Positions 1 to 9,123 of a stretch of 64,000 nucleotides of DNA are shown here, piece by piece. A program made the position numbers and the translations under genes. Source of the DNA: an uncultured Prevotellaceae bacterium (GTDB lineage Bacteria; Bacteroidota; Bacteroidia; Bacteroidales; Bacteroidaceae); contig CACYKA010000022.1 in assembly GCA_902774795.1 (NCBI GenBank), positions 27,719-91,718 on the forward strand, read 5' to 3'. The notes below the pieces were generated by a model. That model saw only the letters and a list, made by a program, of their open reading frames with translations, was not told the origin of the DNA and ran no database searches. The first letter of the stretch is position 1; each line of letters begins with the position of its first letter.

Positions 1-18
1 ATATACTTTTCTTTACAT

Positions 19-50
19 AAAAAGAGGGCACGCCAGAATGGTATGCCCTC
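19..50 (-). terminator. Terminator after ackA
   Basis: A 7-bp perfect stem (GAGGGCA/TGCCCTC, 24-30 with 44-50) has a 13-nt loop. On the minus strand it is followed by five T. It lies 25 bp past the ackA stop codon and probably ends the long minus-strand operon. Confidence 0.8.
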
Positions 51-75
51 ATTATTTTATTACATAAGCGAATAA

Positions 76-1269
76 TTACTTCACCAAAGCCATTGTATCT
101 GTAGCAATCATCAGCTCTTCGTCGGTAGGTATTACGACAACCTTCACCTTTGAGTCCGGAGCAGAAATGACAGCCTCCTTGCCACGAACGGTAGCATTGA
201 CAGCCTTGTCAATCTTTATGCCCATAAACTCCAAGCCCTCGCAGGCAGCCTCACGCATACCAGTCTGATTCTCGCCGACACCGGCAGTGAATACCAGCAC
301 GTCACAGCCACCCATAGCAGCAGCATAAGCGCCGATATACTTCTTGATGCGATAGAAATATGAAGCCTGAGCCACCTCTGCCTTCTTGTCGCCATTCTTG
401 GCAGCAGCCTCTACGTCACGCATATCAGAACAGCCGCAAAGGCCCAGAACGCCAGACTTCTTGTTGAGAAGGTTGCTAATGCCGTCGGCATCAAGGCCGA
501 GTTTCTTCTGGATGAATGTTACGGCACCGCCGTCGATATCACCAGAACGTGTACCCATCATTACGCCCTCCAGCGGAGTGAGACCCATAGTGGTATCAAC
601 ACACTTGCCGTCAACAACAGCTGCCAGAGAACCACCATTGCCGATGTGGGCTGTAATCATCTTGCAACCCTGCTGAGGGATACCGAGGAATTCACAAGCG
701 CGCTTTGAAACATAGCGGTGAGAGGTGCCGTGGAAACCATAGCGGCGAACGCCATACTTCTCGTACAGCTCGTAAGGAACGGCATACATATAAGCCTTTG
801 CAGGCATTGTCTGATGGAAAGCGGTATCGAAGACACCAACCTGTGGCAGACCTGGCATCAGTTCACTTACAGCATTTACACCCTTCATATTTGCTGGGTT
901 ATGCAGCGGAGCAAGGTCGGAAACAGCCTCAAAAGCCTTTATCACCTCAGGAGTGATGACAACAGACTCTGTGAACTTCTCTCCGCCATGCACCATACGA
1001 TGGCCTACGGCATTGATTTCGTCGAGAGACTTGATGACACCAATCTCAGGGTCGGTAAGGAGGGAGAATATGAACTTCACACCCTCAGTATGCTCTGGGA
1101 TGTCGTGCATAATCTGTTTCTTCTCGCCATTGGCAAGCTTTACCTTCACAAAAGCGCCGTCAAGGCCTACACGCTCAGCACCACCGCTGGTCATAACACT
1201 CTTGTCATCCATATTGTACAGAGCGTACTTAATAGATGAAGAGCCACAGTTTAAAACAAGAATTTTCAT
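76..1269 (-). CDS. ackA: Acetate kinase
   Basis: Acetate kinase converts acetyl phosphate and ADP to acetate and ATP in the cytoplasm; it is the last step of acetate fermentation. The protein is 397 residues, the usual family length. It opens with the ASKHA phosphate-binding motif LVLNCGSSSIKY and contains GHRMVHGG, FDTAFHQTMP, YGFHGTSHRYVS and the late ATP-site segment VFTAGVGENQ. I start at the ATG at 1267-1269, because the family begins MKILVLNCGSSS; an in-frame ATG six codons upstream would add residues taken from the AT-rich spacer. It follows pta by 25 bp, and the spacer is a heptamer array (AATTTTC units). A terminator follows. Identity is near certain. Confidence 0.98.
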   Translation of the reverse strand: MKILVLNCGSSSIKYALYNMDDKSVMTSGGAERVGLDGAFVKVKLANGEKKQIMHDIPEHTEGVKFIFSLLTDPEIGVIKSLDEINAVGHRMVHGGEKFTESVVITPEVIKAFEAVSDLAPLHNPANMKGVNAVSELMPGLPQVGVFDTAFHQTMPAKAYMYAVPYELYEKYGVRRYGFHGTSHRYVSKRACEFLGIPQQGCKMITAHIGNGGSLAAVVDGKCVDTTMGLTPLEGVMMGTRSGDIDGGAVTFIQKKLGLDADGISNLLNKKSGVLGLCGCSDMRDVEAAAKNGDKKAEVAQASYFYRIKKYIGAYAAAMGGCDVLVFTAGVGENQTGMREAACEGLEFMGIKIDKAVNATVRGKEAVISAPDSKVKVVVIPTDEELMIATDTMALVK

Positions 1270-1297
1270 ATAATTTTCAATTTTCAATTCTCAATTA
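1270..1297. repeat. Heptamer array, AATTTTC type
   Basis: Units AATTTTC, AATTTTC, AATTCTC and AATTA (plus strand) follow one another with 7-bp period from 1272. The array fills the pta-ackA spacer and its end contains the pta stop codon (TAA on the minus strand at 1295-1297). The same three units recur inside the GSCFA gene near 23.7 kb. Confidence 0.7.
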
Positions 1298-2305
1298 CTT
1301 TTTAGCATCCATTGCCTGACAAGCGGTAATGGCAACGAGGTTAACGATATCTTCAACAGAGCAGCCGCGTGAGAGGTCGTTGACAGGACGTGCTATACCC
1401 TGAAGGATTGGGCCGAGAGCCTGTGCACCAGCAAGACGCTGAACAAGCTTGTAGCCGATATTGCCCACTTCGAGATTAGGGAACACGAGAACATTAGCCT
1501 TGCCTGCAATCTCTGAGCCTGGAGCCTTCTTTGAACCAACACCTGGCACGAGGGCTGCATCAGCCTGCAACTCACCGTCAATCTTCAGCGTTGGGTCGAG
1601 CTGCTTTGCCACAGCCGTAGCCTCTACCACCTTATCTACCACCTCATGGCTGGCACTTCCCTTGGTAGAGAATGAGCACATAGCAACGCGAGGCTCAGCG
1701 AAGCCAGCAACGCTCTTGGCTGTCTGTGCAGCACATACAGCAATCTGTCCGAGCTGCTGAGCATCAGGCATAGGAGTTACGGCAACATCGGCAAAGACGA
1801 GGACACCATTCTCACCATATTCTGGTTTGTCAGTAATCATAAGCATAGCACCTGATACGCATGTGATGCCAGGGGCTGTCTTGATAATCTGGAGCGCAGG
1901 ACGCAGGGTGTCGCCCGTTGTAGAGAGAGCACCTGAAATCTGGCCGTCAGCACCTTCAGTCTTGATAATCATACATCCGAGGTAAAGCGGATTCTTCACA
2001 AGCATGCGAGCCTGCTCAAGACTCACACCCTTCTTCTGACGCAACTGGAAAAGAAGCTGTGCCAGCTCCTCTGAACGCTCATAGTTCTCAGGATCAATGA
2101 GGGTTGCCTTGTCAATATTCTTCAGACCCTTCTCTGCTGCCAGAGCATGCACCTTGTCTGGATTGCCGATAAGGATGAGGTCAGCAATATCATTTGCCAA
2201 CACGATGTCTGCAGCACAGAGGGTACGCTCCTCTTCTGCCTCAGGAAGCACGATGCGCTGCTTGTTTGCCTTTGCGCGCGCAATAATTTGTTCGATTAGA
2301 CTCAT
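1295..2305 (-). CDS. pta: Phosphate acetyltransferase
   Basis: Pta converts acetyl-CoA and phosphate to acetyl phosphate, the substrate of the downstream acetate kinase. The 336 residues match the short, single-domain class (PTA_PTB domain only); the N-terminal DRTGG regulatory region of long enterobacterial Pta is absent. Recognisable segments include RIVLPEAEEERTL near the start, GADGQISGALSTTGDTLRPA and GMLMITDKPEYG-like text in the middle, and the late FPNLEVGNIGYKLVQRL that forms part of the CoA site. It is 22 bp downstream of cdaA and 25 bp upstream of ackA, so probably co-transcribed. With PFOR encoded at 31-35 kb this gives a pyruvate-to-acetate route that yields ATP. Confidence 0.98.
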   Translation of the reverse strand: MSLIEQIIARAKANKQRIVLPEAEEERTLCAADIVLANDIADLILIGNPDKVHALAAEKGLKNIDKATLIDPENYERSEELAQLLFQLRQKKGVSLEQARMLVKNPLYLGCMIIKTEGADGQISGALSTTGDTLRPALQIIKTAPGITCVSGAMLMITDKPEYGENGVLVFADVAVTPMPDAQQLGQIAVCAAQTAKSVAGFAEPRVAMCSFSTKGSASHEVVDKVVEATAVAKQLDPTLKIDGELQADAALVPGVGSKKAPGSEIAGKANVLVFPNLEVGNIGYKLVQRLAGAQALGPILQGIARPVNDLSRGCSVEDIVNLVAITACQAMDAKK

Positions 2306-2327
2306 AGTAATTTACTGTTTTTATAAT

Positions 2328-3092
2328 TTATGAATTGATTATTTTCTCTAATTCCTCTGCCGACAGACGCAGGCGGAAATTGCCGTTGATGGCAGCGCTG
2401 ATGCGTCCCGTCTCTTCCGACACCACGATGGCGATGGCATCCGACTGCTGCGAGATACCCATAGCAGAACGGTGACGCAGACCCAGCTCGCGGGGTATGT
2501 CGTGGCTGTGGCTTACGGGAAGGATACATCCTGCCGCCTTGATGCGGTTATTGCCGATAATCATCGCACCGTCGTGAAGGGGAGAATTCTTGAAGAAGAT
2601 ATTCTCGATGAGGCGCTGGTTGACAGCAGCATCTATGGTGTCGCCCGTCTCTATGATATCGTTGAGGGGACTGTTTCGCTCCAGCACAATCAGCGCGCCG
2701 CACTTGTTGCGTGCCATATTGATGCACGCCATCACGATAGGCATTGAGGCGGCATGGTTCGATGTATTATCATCCTTACTCTTGCGGGCTATCCATCCGA
2801 TAATGGAGTTAGGGTTGTTACGCTCTCCCATGCGGATGAGAAACTTGCGTATCTCCTTCTGGAAAAGAATGAGGACCGCAAGGGCACCGACGGCAACGAA
2901 CTTGTCGAACAGAGCACCCATCATCTTCATCTCCAGCACACGGCTCACAACAAGCCATATCACGATGAAGAAAAGGGTACCGACAAACATGTTCAGCGTT
3001 CTCGTATCACGCATGAAACGATAAACGTAGTACAGCATTATTGCAACAAGCAATATGTCGATAGCGTCCTTTATGCCGAAAGTGAAAAACAT
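2328..3092 (-). CDS. cdaA: Diadenylate cyclase CdaA (DacA)
   Basis: CdaA makes the second messenger c-di-AMP from two ATP at the membrane. The N-terminal 80 residues carry about three hydrophobic segments (residues 8-25, 37-52 and 64-78), as in CdaA. The DisA_N catalytic domain follows, with the DGA motif at residues 174-176 (context SPLHDGAMII) and RHRSA at 206-210, the two signatures that bind ATP and metal. Length (254) is typical. Its ATG directly abuts the stop codon of folP, and pta follows 22 bp later. The folP-cdaA pairing seems common in Bacteroidales; no cdaR/ybbR gene is present here. Confidence 0.95.
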   Translation of the reverse strand: MFFTFGIKDAIDILLVAIMLYYVYRFMRDTRTLNMFVGTLFFIVIWLVVSRVLEMKMMGALFDKFVAVGALAVLILFQKEIRKFLIRMGERNNPNSIIGWIARKSKDDNTSNHAASMPIVMACINMARNKCGALIVLERNSPLNDIIETGDTIDAAVNQRLIENIFFKNSPLHDGAMIIGNNRIKAAGCILPVSHSHDIPRELGLRHRSAMGISQQSDAIAIVVSEETGRISAAINGNFRLRLSAEELEKIINS

Positions 3093-3836
3093 CTATAGTA
3101 AATCGTGGGTTCTTATTATGTCTGCTCCCTGGAGCATTGCTATGTGGTGAATCAGCCTTGTGCCTGCAAGCGTCGCATCGCTGTCGGGCGTAGTGCCGAG
3201 GATTTCATATATCATACGCTTTCTGCTTACTCCGACAAGGAGAAGACGGTCAGGAAACTCCTGCTTTATTCTTTGTAGGTTAAGTAGAATGTCATACTCC
3301 TGCTGCCTTGTCTTTCCGAAGCCGAAGCCCGGGTCGAGGATTATCTCTGTGTCAGGCAGCCGAGAGCTGATAGCGCTGACCTTTGTCTTGAAGTCGTCGA
3401 TGATGTCGTCAAGGGTTGCTCCCCATGAGGTAAGAACGTAAGCGGCACCTGGCATAGCACATTCTACATTTCCCGAAATGTCGTTGACAATGCTGACGCC
3501 GTAGTCCTCTACAACCTTCTTTGCCACTTCCGGGCGAAAAGTATCTACGCTGAGCGTTGCATCCGGACAAACCTTCTGCAGCAGGTCGAGCGCATGACAG
3601 ACACGCCTCAGTTCCTCCTCTTCGCTGACAGGGTCGCTGCCAGGACGGGTAGAACAGCCTCCAACGTCGATTATTGCCCCTTCGCCACCTTGAGAAAGAA
3701 TCTCCTCAGCACGCGAGATAATCTCCTCGTCTGTCTGCTTTCTGGAAGCGGAGTAAAACGAGTCGGGCGTGACGTTAAGGATGCCCATTAACGTGACTTC
3801 GCCACAAAGGTAGTGTTTTTTTCTGATATTTAACAT
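3093..3836 (-). CDS. folP: Dihydropteroate synthase
   Basis: DHPS condenses p-aminobenzoate with dihydropterin pyrophosphate in folate synthesis. Both family signatures are visible: MGILNVTPDSF at about residues 17-27 and IDVGGCSTRPGSDPVS shortly after. The conserved DPGFGFGKT and the late GVSRKRMI also fit. The 247-residue length is slightly short of the usual 270-280, but no core motif is missing. I keep the ATG at 3834-3836, because the preceding residues (LNIRKKHYLCGEVTL) resemble the first beta strand of the family. The TAG stop is immediately followed by the cdaA ATG, so the two are probably translated together. Confidence 0.96.
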   Translation of the reverse strand: MLNIRKKHYLCGEVTLMGILNVTPDSFYSASRKQTDEEIISRAEEILSQGGEGAIIDVGGCSTRPGSDPVSEEEELRRVCHALDLLQKVCPDATLSVDTFRPEVAKKVVEDYGVSIVNDISGNVECAMPGAAYVLTSWGATLDDIIDDFKTKVSAISSRLPDTEIILDPGFGFGKTRQQEYDILLNLQRIKQEFPDRLLLVGVSRKRMIYEILGTTPDSDATLAGTRLIHHIAMLQGADIIRTHDLL

Positions 3837-3862
3837 TACGACTTTAGGGCACAGGCCTATTT

Positions 3863-5638
3863 TTATATTTTTTTAGTATTTTCCACAAGCCATTCGCGGT
3901 CTTCCGGGTCGCTGAGCAGAGGCATAAGTTTCTCCCTGACAAGGGCGTGATAGTCGTTGATATAGTCCTTCTCATACTGTTCCAACATCTCCATATCTAC
4001 TGGCGTAAGGTCTATAGGACACAGCGTGAGCGGTTCGAAACACAGCCATTTTTTTTCGCCTTCGGAATAATCGTCACGCTTCACGAGCATCGTATTCTCC
4101 GTTCGGACGCCGAGTTTGCCTTCCAGATACACTCCTGGCTCTATCGTCAGCGTCATATTCTCCTGCAGAGGTGCCGGACACCATCTCTGGCGCATCGACT
4201 GAGGTCCCTCGTGAACAGAGAGACACGCCCCCACTCCATGTCCTGAGCCATGCATGTAGTCATAGCGACCGCGCCACAGAACGGCATGCGGTATTGTGTC
4301 GAGATTCGTGCCGTTAGTACCTTCGGGGAAGGTGCTGCTGGCAAGTGCTATATGAGCCTTTAGCACAAGGGTATATACCCTCCGCATCTCAGGCGTCACA
4401 TTACCCAAGGCTATCGTGCGGGTTATGTCTGTCGTGCCGTCAGAATACTGCGCTCCGCTGTCGAGCAAGAGCAGACCTTCGCTCTTCAGGGGTTTGTCCG
4501 TTTCGGGAGTGACGCTGTAGTGTACTATCGCCCCGTGTTCATTATAGGCGCTGATGGTGTTGAATGATAGCGAAATAAATTCCGCTACACCCTCCTTGCG
4601 AAGTGCAAGCAACTTTTCAGCCACAGACAATTCTGTCTGTCCGCCTGCTTCGACTGCTGGTTTCAGCCATCTGAGGAATCTTACCATCGCCACACCCTCG
4701 CGAAGCATGGAGCGTCTGAAGCCTTCCACCTCAGCCTCGTTCTTTATGGCCTTCATCAAGTCGGCAGGCGACTCTGCATCCTTGACATTCTCCTTTATTA
4801 TGTTATATATGGTATAGCTGGCGCTCTTGCCTGAGCATAGTGTCTTTATGCCTTTGGAGGCCTTTGACTTCAGGAACTTCACAAAGCCGTCATACTCTTC
4901 CACCCTTACTCCGGCATCGCTGAGCATTGCCTGGGCATCTGCTGTAAGAGGACTGTTGACGAATACCTCTGCCTCGTCGCGTGTAATATATAGGTAGGCT
5001 ATGAATACTGGCGTCATCAACACGTCGGAACCACGCAGGTTCAGCGTCCATGCTATCTCTGCCAGGTCGGTCATGACATAGGCCTCACACCGTCCCATAG
5101 CTTCCCTTAGTCGCTGCAGCTTCTCCGCCACTGTCTCGCCCATGATGCTCTTATCTACGGCGAAAATCTCTCCGCAGGGTTTGGCAGGACGGTCTTCCCA
5201 TATCGTTGACAGCGGGTCATAGTTGGTACGCATCGTGCATCCTATACTGCGCAGCTCCTTTGTCATATCGCTGACATAATCGAATGTCGCCACCATACCG
5301 TCAACGCATACTATTCCGCCATTGGGCAGGAGGCTCATCTTCCTTTTCAGCCACTCTGCTATGGTGGGTGTTCCAGGCATGCATTCCTTCATAAGCGTCC
5401 ATTCTTCTGACAGTTCTTTTTCTGCCTGAATGAAATAGCGTGAGTCCGTCCACAGGGCTGCATCGTTCTGGGTTATCACGGCAGTTCCGGCACTACCCGT
5501 AAAGCCGCTTATCCACTTGCGTCCCTGCCAGTGAGGAGCTACATACTCACTGTTATGCGGATCCGATGAGGGTATGATGACAGCATCGATACTCTCACGC
5601 TTCATAACAGCACGAAGATGGGACAATTTTGAATTCAT
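3863..5638 (-). CDS. pepP: Aminopeptidase P family M24 metallopeptidase (Xaa-Pro aminopeptidase)
   Basis: A cytoplasmic M24 peptidase expected to remove an N-terminal residue preceding proline. At 591 residues it matches the long three-domain form (two creatinase-like N domains and the C-terminal pita-bread domain), related to eukaryotic XPNPEP1. Metal ligands are visible in order: two Asp in LLLDSGAQYSDGTTDITR, His in YMHGSGHGVGACLSVHEGP, Glu in LTIEPGVYLEG and Glu in GVRTENTMLV. The gene sits between rdgB and folP in the minus-strand run. Cleavage specificity is inferred from the family. The leader before the start is an AATTCAT heptamer array. Confidence 0.93.
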   Translation of the reverse strand: MNSKLSHLRAVMKRESIDAVIIPSSDPHNSEYVAPHWQGRKWISGFTGSAGTAVITQNDAALWTDSRYFIQAEKELSEEWTLMKECMPGTPTIAEWLKRKMSLLPNGGIVCVDGMVATFDYVSDMTKELRSIGCTMRTNYDPLSTIWEDRPAKPCGEIFAVDKSIMGETVAEKLQRLREAMGRCEAYVMTDLAEIAWTLNLRGSDVLMTPVFIAYLYITRDEAEVFVNSPLTADAQAMLSDAGVRVEEYDGFVKFLKSKASKGIKTLCSGKSASYTIYNIIKENVKDAESPADLMKAIKNEAEVEGFRRSMLREGVAMVRFLRWLKPAVEAGGQTELSVAEKLLALRKEGVAEFISLSFNTISAYNEHGAIVHYSVTPETDKPLKSEGLLLLDSGAQYSDGTTDITRTIALGNVTPEMRRVYTLVLKAHIALASSTFPEGTNGTNLDTIPHAVLWRGRYDYMHGSGHGVGACLSVHEGPQSMRQRWCPAPLQENMTLTIEPGVYLEGKLGVRTENTMLVKRDDYSEGEKKWLCFEPLTLCPIDLTPVDMEMLEQYEKDYINDYHALVREKLMPLLSDPEDREWLVENTKKI

Positions 5639-5700
5639 AATTCACAATTCATAATTCATAATCTCTCTAACCGCTAACCTCTAACCGCTAACCTTTATCC
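5633..5700. repeat. Two adjoining heptamer arrays between rdgB and pepP
   Basis: Units AATTCAT/AATTCAC run from about 5633 to 5661, followed by alternating CTCTAAC and CGCTAAC units to about 5697, all with 7-bp period. The rdgB stop codon (5688-5690) lies inside the second array, so the last residues of RdgB are coded by repeat DNA. Confidence 0.7.
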
Positions 5701-6305
5701 TGCAAAAACTTCGCCAGTTTCTCTACTGCGCGGCCTCTGTGCGACATACCGTTCTTCTCTTCTGCCGACATCTCGGCAAAGGTGCGCGGCATGCTGTTCT
5801 CTGCAGGAGAAAAGCCCTCGGGATAGAATATGGGGTCGTAGCCGAAGCCCTCGTCGCCGTGTTTCTCTGTGGCGATGGTGCCTCTCACCTTACCCTCAAA
5901 TCGATATGTCTCACCATTGTATATCAGCACTATGGCTGTGCGGAACTGTGCTTGACGGTTTTCCTTGCCCTGCATGTTGGCAAGCAGCTTCTGCATATTG
6001 GCTTCCGAATTATGGTCCGTACCGCCGATGCTGGCATAGCGGGCGGAATATACTCCCGGCTCACCATTCAGCGCATCGACCTCAAGACCCGTATCGTCAG
6101 CAAAGCAGTCATAGCCGTAATGCTCACGCACATACTGCGCCTTCTCAAGGGCATTGCCCTCAAGAGTATCGTGCGTCTCAGGCAGTTCCTCGTGGCAGTC
6201 AATCTCCTTGAGCGAACGCACCTCGAAGCGTTCACCCAGAATCTGGCGAACCTCCTGCAGCTTATGCGCATTATTAGTAGCAAAAACTAAAACCTTTTTT
6301 TCCAT
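5688..6305 (-). CDS. rdgB: Non-canonical purine NTP pyrophosphatase (RdgB/HAM1)
   Basis: This house-cleaning enzyme hydrolyses ITP, dITP and XTP to the monophosphate, keeping deaminated purines out of DNA and RNA. The N-terminal nucleotide motif [12 protein letters not shown] (about residues 8-19), the metal-binding [14 protein letters not shown] and the late MSHRGRA segment are family hallmarks. Length 205 is typical. The start ATG at 6303-6305 gives [12 protein letters not shown], the expected N-terminus. The stop codon lies in a heptamer array, so the C-terminal residues QDKG are not expected to be conserved. It is 51 bp downstream of the POT transporter gene. Confidence 0.96.
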   Translation of the reverse strand: MEKKVLVFATNNAHKLQEVRQILGERFEVRSLKEIDCHEELPETHDTLEGNALEKAQYVREHYGYDCFADDTGLEVDALNGEPGVYSARYASIGGTDHNSEANMQKLLANMQGKENRQAQFRTAIVLIYNGETYRFEGKVRGTIATEKHGDEGFGYDPIFYPEGFSPAENSMPRTFAEMSAEEKNGMSHRGRAVEKLAKFLQDKG

Positions 6306-6323
6306 TGAACTTTTCTTTATCCG

Positions 6324-6359
6324 ATAACCGTTAACCCTTAACCGTTAACCCTTAACCTA
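6324..6359. repeat. Heptamer array, TAACCGT/TAACCCT type
   Basis: Alternating units TAACCGT and TAACCCT (five in all, 7-bp period) fill the spacer between the POT gene and rdgB. The POT stop codon (TAG on the minus strand, 6357-6359) is the last triplet of the array. Confidence 0.7.
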
Positions 6360-7991
6360 CTCAACTCCTTTCATCATCTTTTTAAGCAATGGGCACAGCA
6401 GGAACAGCAGTATTGATGCCACACCCGCCATAACGGCAAATACCAAGAAGAAGTCCGTCAGCGTAGCTATCTCTATGCCGCAGAAGTGCTTCGTCACGCC
6501 CTGTGCAGGCAGCAGAGTAGCCAGCTTTCCCGCCAGAATGTTGCTGGCAGCATTACTCATGAACCATACGCCCATGAGGAGCGATGCCAAGTGTGCCGGA
6601 GAGAGTTTGTTTACCATACTCAGTCCGATTGGCGACAGCGACAGCTCGCCGATGGTATGTATGAAGTACAGCGCTACGAGCCACCACATAGCAGCCTTCT
6701 GACCGCCGACGTTTATGCCGTAAGTGCCGTATGCAATCACGAAATAGCCCAGCGACAGCAATGCCAGACCCATAGCCTGCTTGCGGGGGCTGGAGGGTTC
6801 CATGTTGTGCTTTGCCAGCGTTTCCCACAGGGTCGCCATAATAGGTGCAAAGAGCACTACGACAATAGGGTTGATGCTCTGGAACCATGTGGTTGGCATC
6901 TCCCAGTCGCCGATGGTGCGGTCGCACTGCTGCTCAGCAAACAGCGTCAGCGAAGAGCCGGCCTGCTCGAAGGCACTCCAGAAGAATATCACGAACAGAG
7001 CGATAATGTATATCACTCCGATGCGCGACTTATCGACTTTCGTAAGGCTGCGGTCGGTAATGATAAATACCGGCAGGGCCACAGAGATGACGTAGATGGC
7101 ATTGGAGATATACTCGTTGAAATTAGTTACATTCATGGTAAGCAGGGCGTAGAATACCAGCGCACCCACTATGCAGCCCCACAGACGGAACGGAGAGTTC
7201 TTTGCGACCTTCTTCGGAATCCTCACTTCCGATGCCTGCAACTCATGACCCTCCATGACGGCTTCTTCCTCTTCCTCCTGAAATTCCTTCAGCTTCAACA
7301 GCTCAGACTTGGCAGGGCTCAGGCCAATGCCCAGCCCTTCAGGAGTAACGAGAAACTTGTCCTTAAGCGTCGAGAACACAATCACCGACATCACCATAGC
7401 AACACCGGCACAGAAGAATCCCCACTTGAATGTGCTCGGTGAAGTCCAGTCGCCGTCGCCAAGGTAGCCGCATATCAGCGGAGCCAGCAAGGCACCCGTA
7501 TTGATACCCATGTAGAAGATGGTGAAAGCAGAGTCCTTGCGATGGTCCTGCGGCTCATAGAGGTCGCCCACCATCGTCGAGATATTGGGCTTGAAGAATC
7601 CGTTGCCGAATATTAGCATTGCCAGACCACCGAACATCAGCCACAGGGAGAAGGTGTTATCTACCGCCTGATCTATGGCGCCGCCTTCGGTAAAAATACT
7701 CTGTTTCACGAAGCATGCAGAGGCAAACATCAGGAACTGGCCTATCGCCATCGTTATGCCGCCGAAGATGATAGAGCGGCGGTTGCCCCAGTAGCGGTCA
7801 GCTATATATCCGCCCAGCAGCGGAGTGAGATATACCAGACCCGTGTATGAACCGTAAATCTGGCTCGCTTCATCGTTGGTGAAGAAAGCCGCTACGAGAT
7901 AGAGCACAAAGAGAGCACGCATTCCGTAGTAGGAAAAGCGCTCTGCCATTTCTGTTACGAACAGAAGATATAAACCTTTAGGATGAGACAT
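6357..7991 (-). CDS. Proton-dependent oligopeptide (POT/PTR2) transporter
   Basis: An inner-membrane major-facilitator protein expected to import di- and tripeptides with protons. The first helix carries the POT signature EMAERFSYYG (ExxERFxYYG), and the FFKPNIS region with FYMGINTGALLAPL matches the second family signature. The 544 residues are rich in hydrophobic segments consistent with 12-14 helices. A charged loop near residues 230-265 (KLKEFQEEEEEAV) resembles the cytosolic insert found in longer bacterial members. It lies in the argF'-to-ackA run, with short spacers on both sides. With the downstream aminopeptidase P it may support peptide use as a nitrogen source; that link is inference. 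Confidence 0.93.
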   Translation of the reverse strand: MSHPKGLYLLFVTEMAERFSYYGMRALFVLYLVAAFFTNDEASQIYGSYTGLVYLTPLLGGYIADRYWGNRRSIIFGGITMAIGQFLMFASACFVKQSIFTEGGAIDQAVDNTFSLWLMFGGLAMLIFGNGFFKPNISTMVGDLYEPQDHRKDSAFTIFYMGINTGALLAPLICGYLGDGDWTSPSTFKWGFFCAGVAMVMSVIVFSTLKDKFLVTPEGLGIGLSPAKSELLKLKEFQEEEEEAVMEGHELQASEVRIPKKVAKNSPFRLWGCIVGALVFYALLTMNVTNFNEYISNAIYVISVALPVFIITDRSLTKVDKSRIGVIYIIALFVIFFWSAFEQAGSSLTLFAEQQCDRTIGDWEMPTTWFQSINPIVVVLFAPIMATLWETLAKHNMEPSSPRKQAMGLALLSLGYFVIAYGTYGINVGGQKAAMWWLVALYFIHTIGELSLSPIGLSMVNKLSPAHLASLLMGVWFMSNAASNILAGKLATLLPAQGVTKHFCGIEIATLTDFFLVFAVMAGVASILLFLLCPLLKKMMKGVE

Positions 7992-7996
7992 TGGTA

Positions 7997-8038
7997 TTGT
8001 TTACTGTTTACAGTTTACAGTTTACGGTTTACAGACTT
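7997..8038. repeat. Heptamer array, GTTTACA type
   Basis: Units GTTTACA, GTTTACA, GTTTACG and GTTTACA lie between argF' and the POT gene with 7-bp period. The argF' stop codon (8029-8031) is inside the array. Confidence 0.7.
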
Positions 8039-8994
8039 TCCAAGATTCTCTTTATCACCACCTGGGCTGAGATTTCCCTGTTGGCGGCTTCGGGGATGAC
8101 GAGGGAGTTTTTGCTCTCTATCACGTCATCCGTCACAATGAGGCCTCTGCGCACGGGCAGACAATGCATAAACTTGCCGTTGTTAGTCCACGACATGTGC
8201 TCCGCATCTACCGTCCACGCCATGTCCTTTGAGATAATCTTGCCGTAGTCGGCAGGATTGGTGATGCCCGGACATGACCAGTTCTTGGCATATACGAAGT
8301 CAGCGCCCTCGAAGGCTTTCTTCTGGTCGTATTCTATTGTTGCACCCTTCGTAAACTGCGGGTCGAGTTCGTAGCCTTCAGGATGTGTGATGACGAGATC
8401 CACGTCAGGAGCCGCCAGCATCCACTCGGCGAAAGAGTTAGGCACAGCCTGCGGCAAAGCACGGCAATGAGGTGCCCATGTCAGCACAGCCTTCACGCGC
8501 TCCGTAGCCTTATGCTCCTCGATGGTGATAAGGTCGGCAAAAGCCTGCAATGGGTGTACTGTTGCTGTCTCCATAGCAAAGACAGGACGGCCCGAATACT
8601 GCACAAACTGGTTCACGATAGTCTCGGCATAGTCAAACTCCCTGTCCGTCAGTCCGGCGAAAGAGCGAATGCCGATTACGTCGCAGTAGCATCCCATCAC
8701 GGGGATAGCCTCCAGCAGATGCTCCGACTTGTCGCCGTCCATTATGACGCCGCGCTCCGTCTCCAGCTTCCATGCGCCTGCATTAACGTCGAGTACTATG
8801 ACGTTCATGCCCAGATTCATAGCCGCCTTCTGTGTAGAGAGGCGAGTACGCAGTGAGTTATTGAAGAACACCATCAGCAGGGTCTTGTTCCTGCCCAGGT
8901 GCTGAAAGGCAAAGCGGTCTTTCTTTACTGTCTGTGCCTCGGCAAGAGCAGCCGTAATGTCCCCGAGGTCCTGAGGGTGAAAAAATGTTTTCAT
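8029..8994 (-). CDS. argF': N-succinylornithine carbamoyltransferase (Bacteroidetes ArgF')
   Basis: The transcarbamylase of the Bacteroidetes arginine pathway transfers a carbamoyl group from carbamoyl phosphate to an acylated ornithine. The carbamoyl phosphate loop appears as NNSLRTRLS (in place of STRTR of ordinary ArgF), and HCLPVRRG near the C-terminus matches the conserved HCLP motif. Length 321 fits. The residue that sets acyl choice is near position 90 (GDKSEHLLEA): Ser here, Pro in the Bacteroides fragilis succinyl enzyme and Glu in the Xanthomonas acetyl enzyme, as I recall, so succinylornithine is the likely substrate. It is the first gene of the long minus-strand run and has its own promoter. 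The stop codon lies in a heptamer array. Confidence 0.92.
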   Translation of the reverse strand: MKTFFHPQDLGDITAALAEAQTVKKDRFAFQHLGRNKTLLMVFFNNSLRTRLSTQKAAMNLGMNVIVLDVNAGAWKLETERGVIMDGDKSEHLLEAIPVMGCYCDVIGIRSFAGLTDREFDYAETIVNQFVQYSGRPVFAMETATVHPLQAFADLITIEEHKATERVKAVLTWAPHCRALPQAVPNSFAEWMLAAPDVDLVITHPEGYELDPQFTKGATIEYDQKKAFEGADFVYAKNWSCPGITNPADYGKIISKDMAWTVDAEHMSWTNNGKFMHCLPVRRGLIVTDDVIESKNSLVIPEAANREISAQVVIKRILESL

Positions 8995-9028
8995 ATATAT
9001 TTCGATTTAAATTTTTACTTACAGGGCA

Positions 9029-9036
9029 CAAAAGTA
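9029..9036 (-). promoter_or_regulatory. Bacteroidetes -7 element upstream of argF'
   Basis: TACTTTTG on the minus strand matches TAnnTTTG and lies 34 bp upstream of the argF' ATG. It is the only convincing promoter upstream of the argF'-to-ackA run. Confidence 0.6.
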
Positions 9037-9123
9037 CGAAAAAAAATTCAATTACGCAAAGAAAAAAGCAGAAACCGCGCAAATTCACACGATTCCTGCT
9101 ATTTTTTGACCTACGATTATAAA

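Noticed and set aside
6486-7442. Long plus-strand frame opposite the POT transporter gene (318 codons)
   Set aside because: It is the complement of a well-conserved transporter; its translation has no recognisable domain and is rich in Arg, His and Gln, as expected of a shadow frame.
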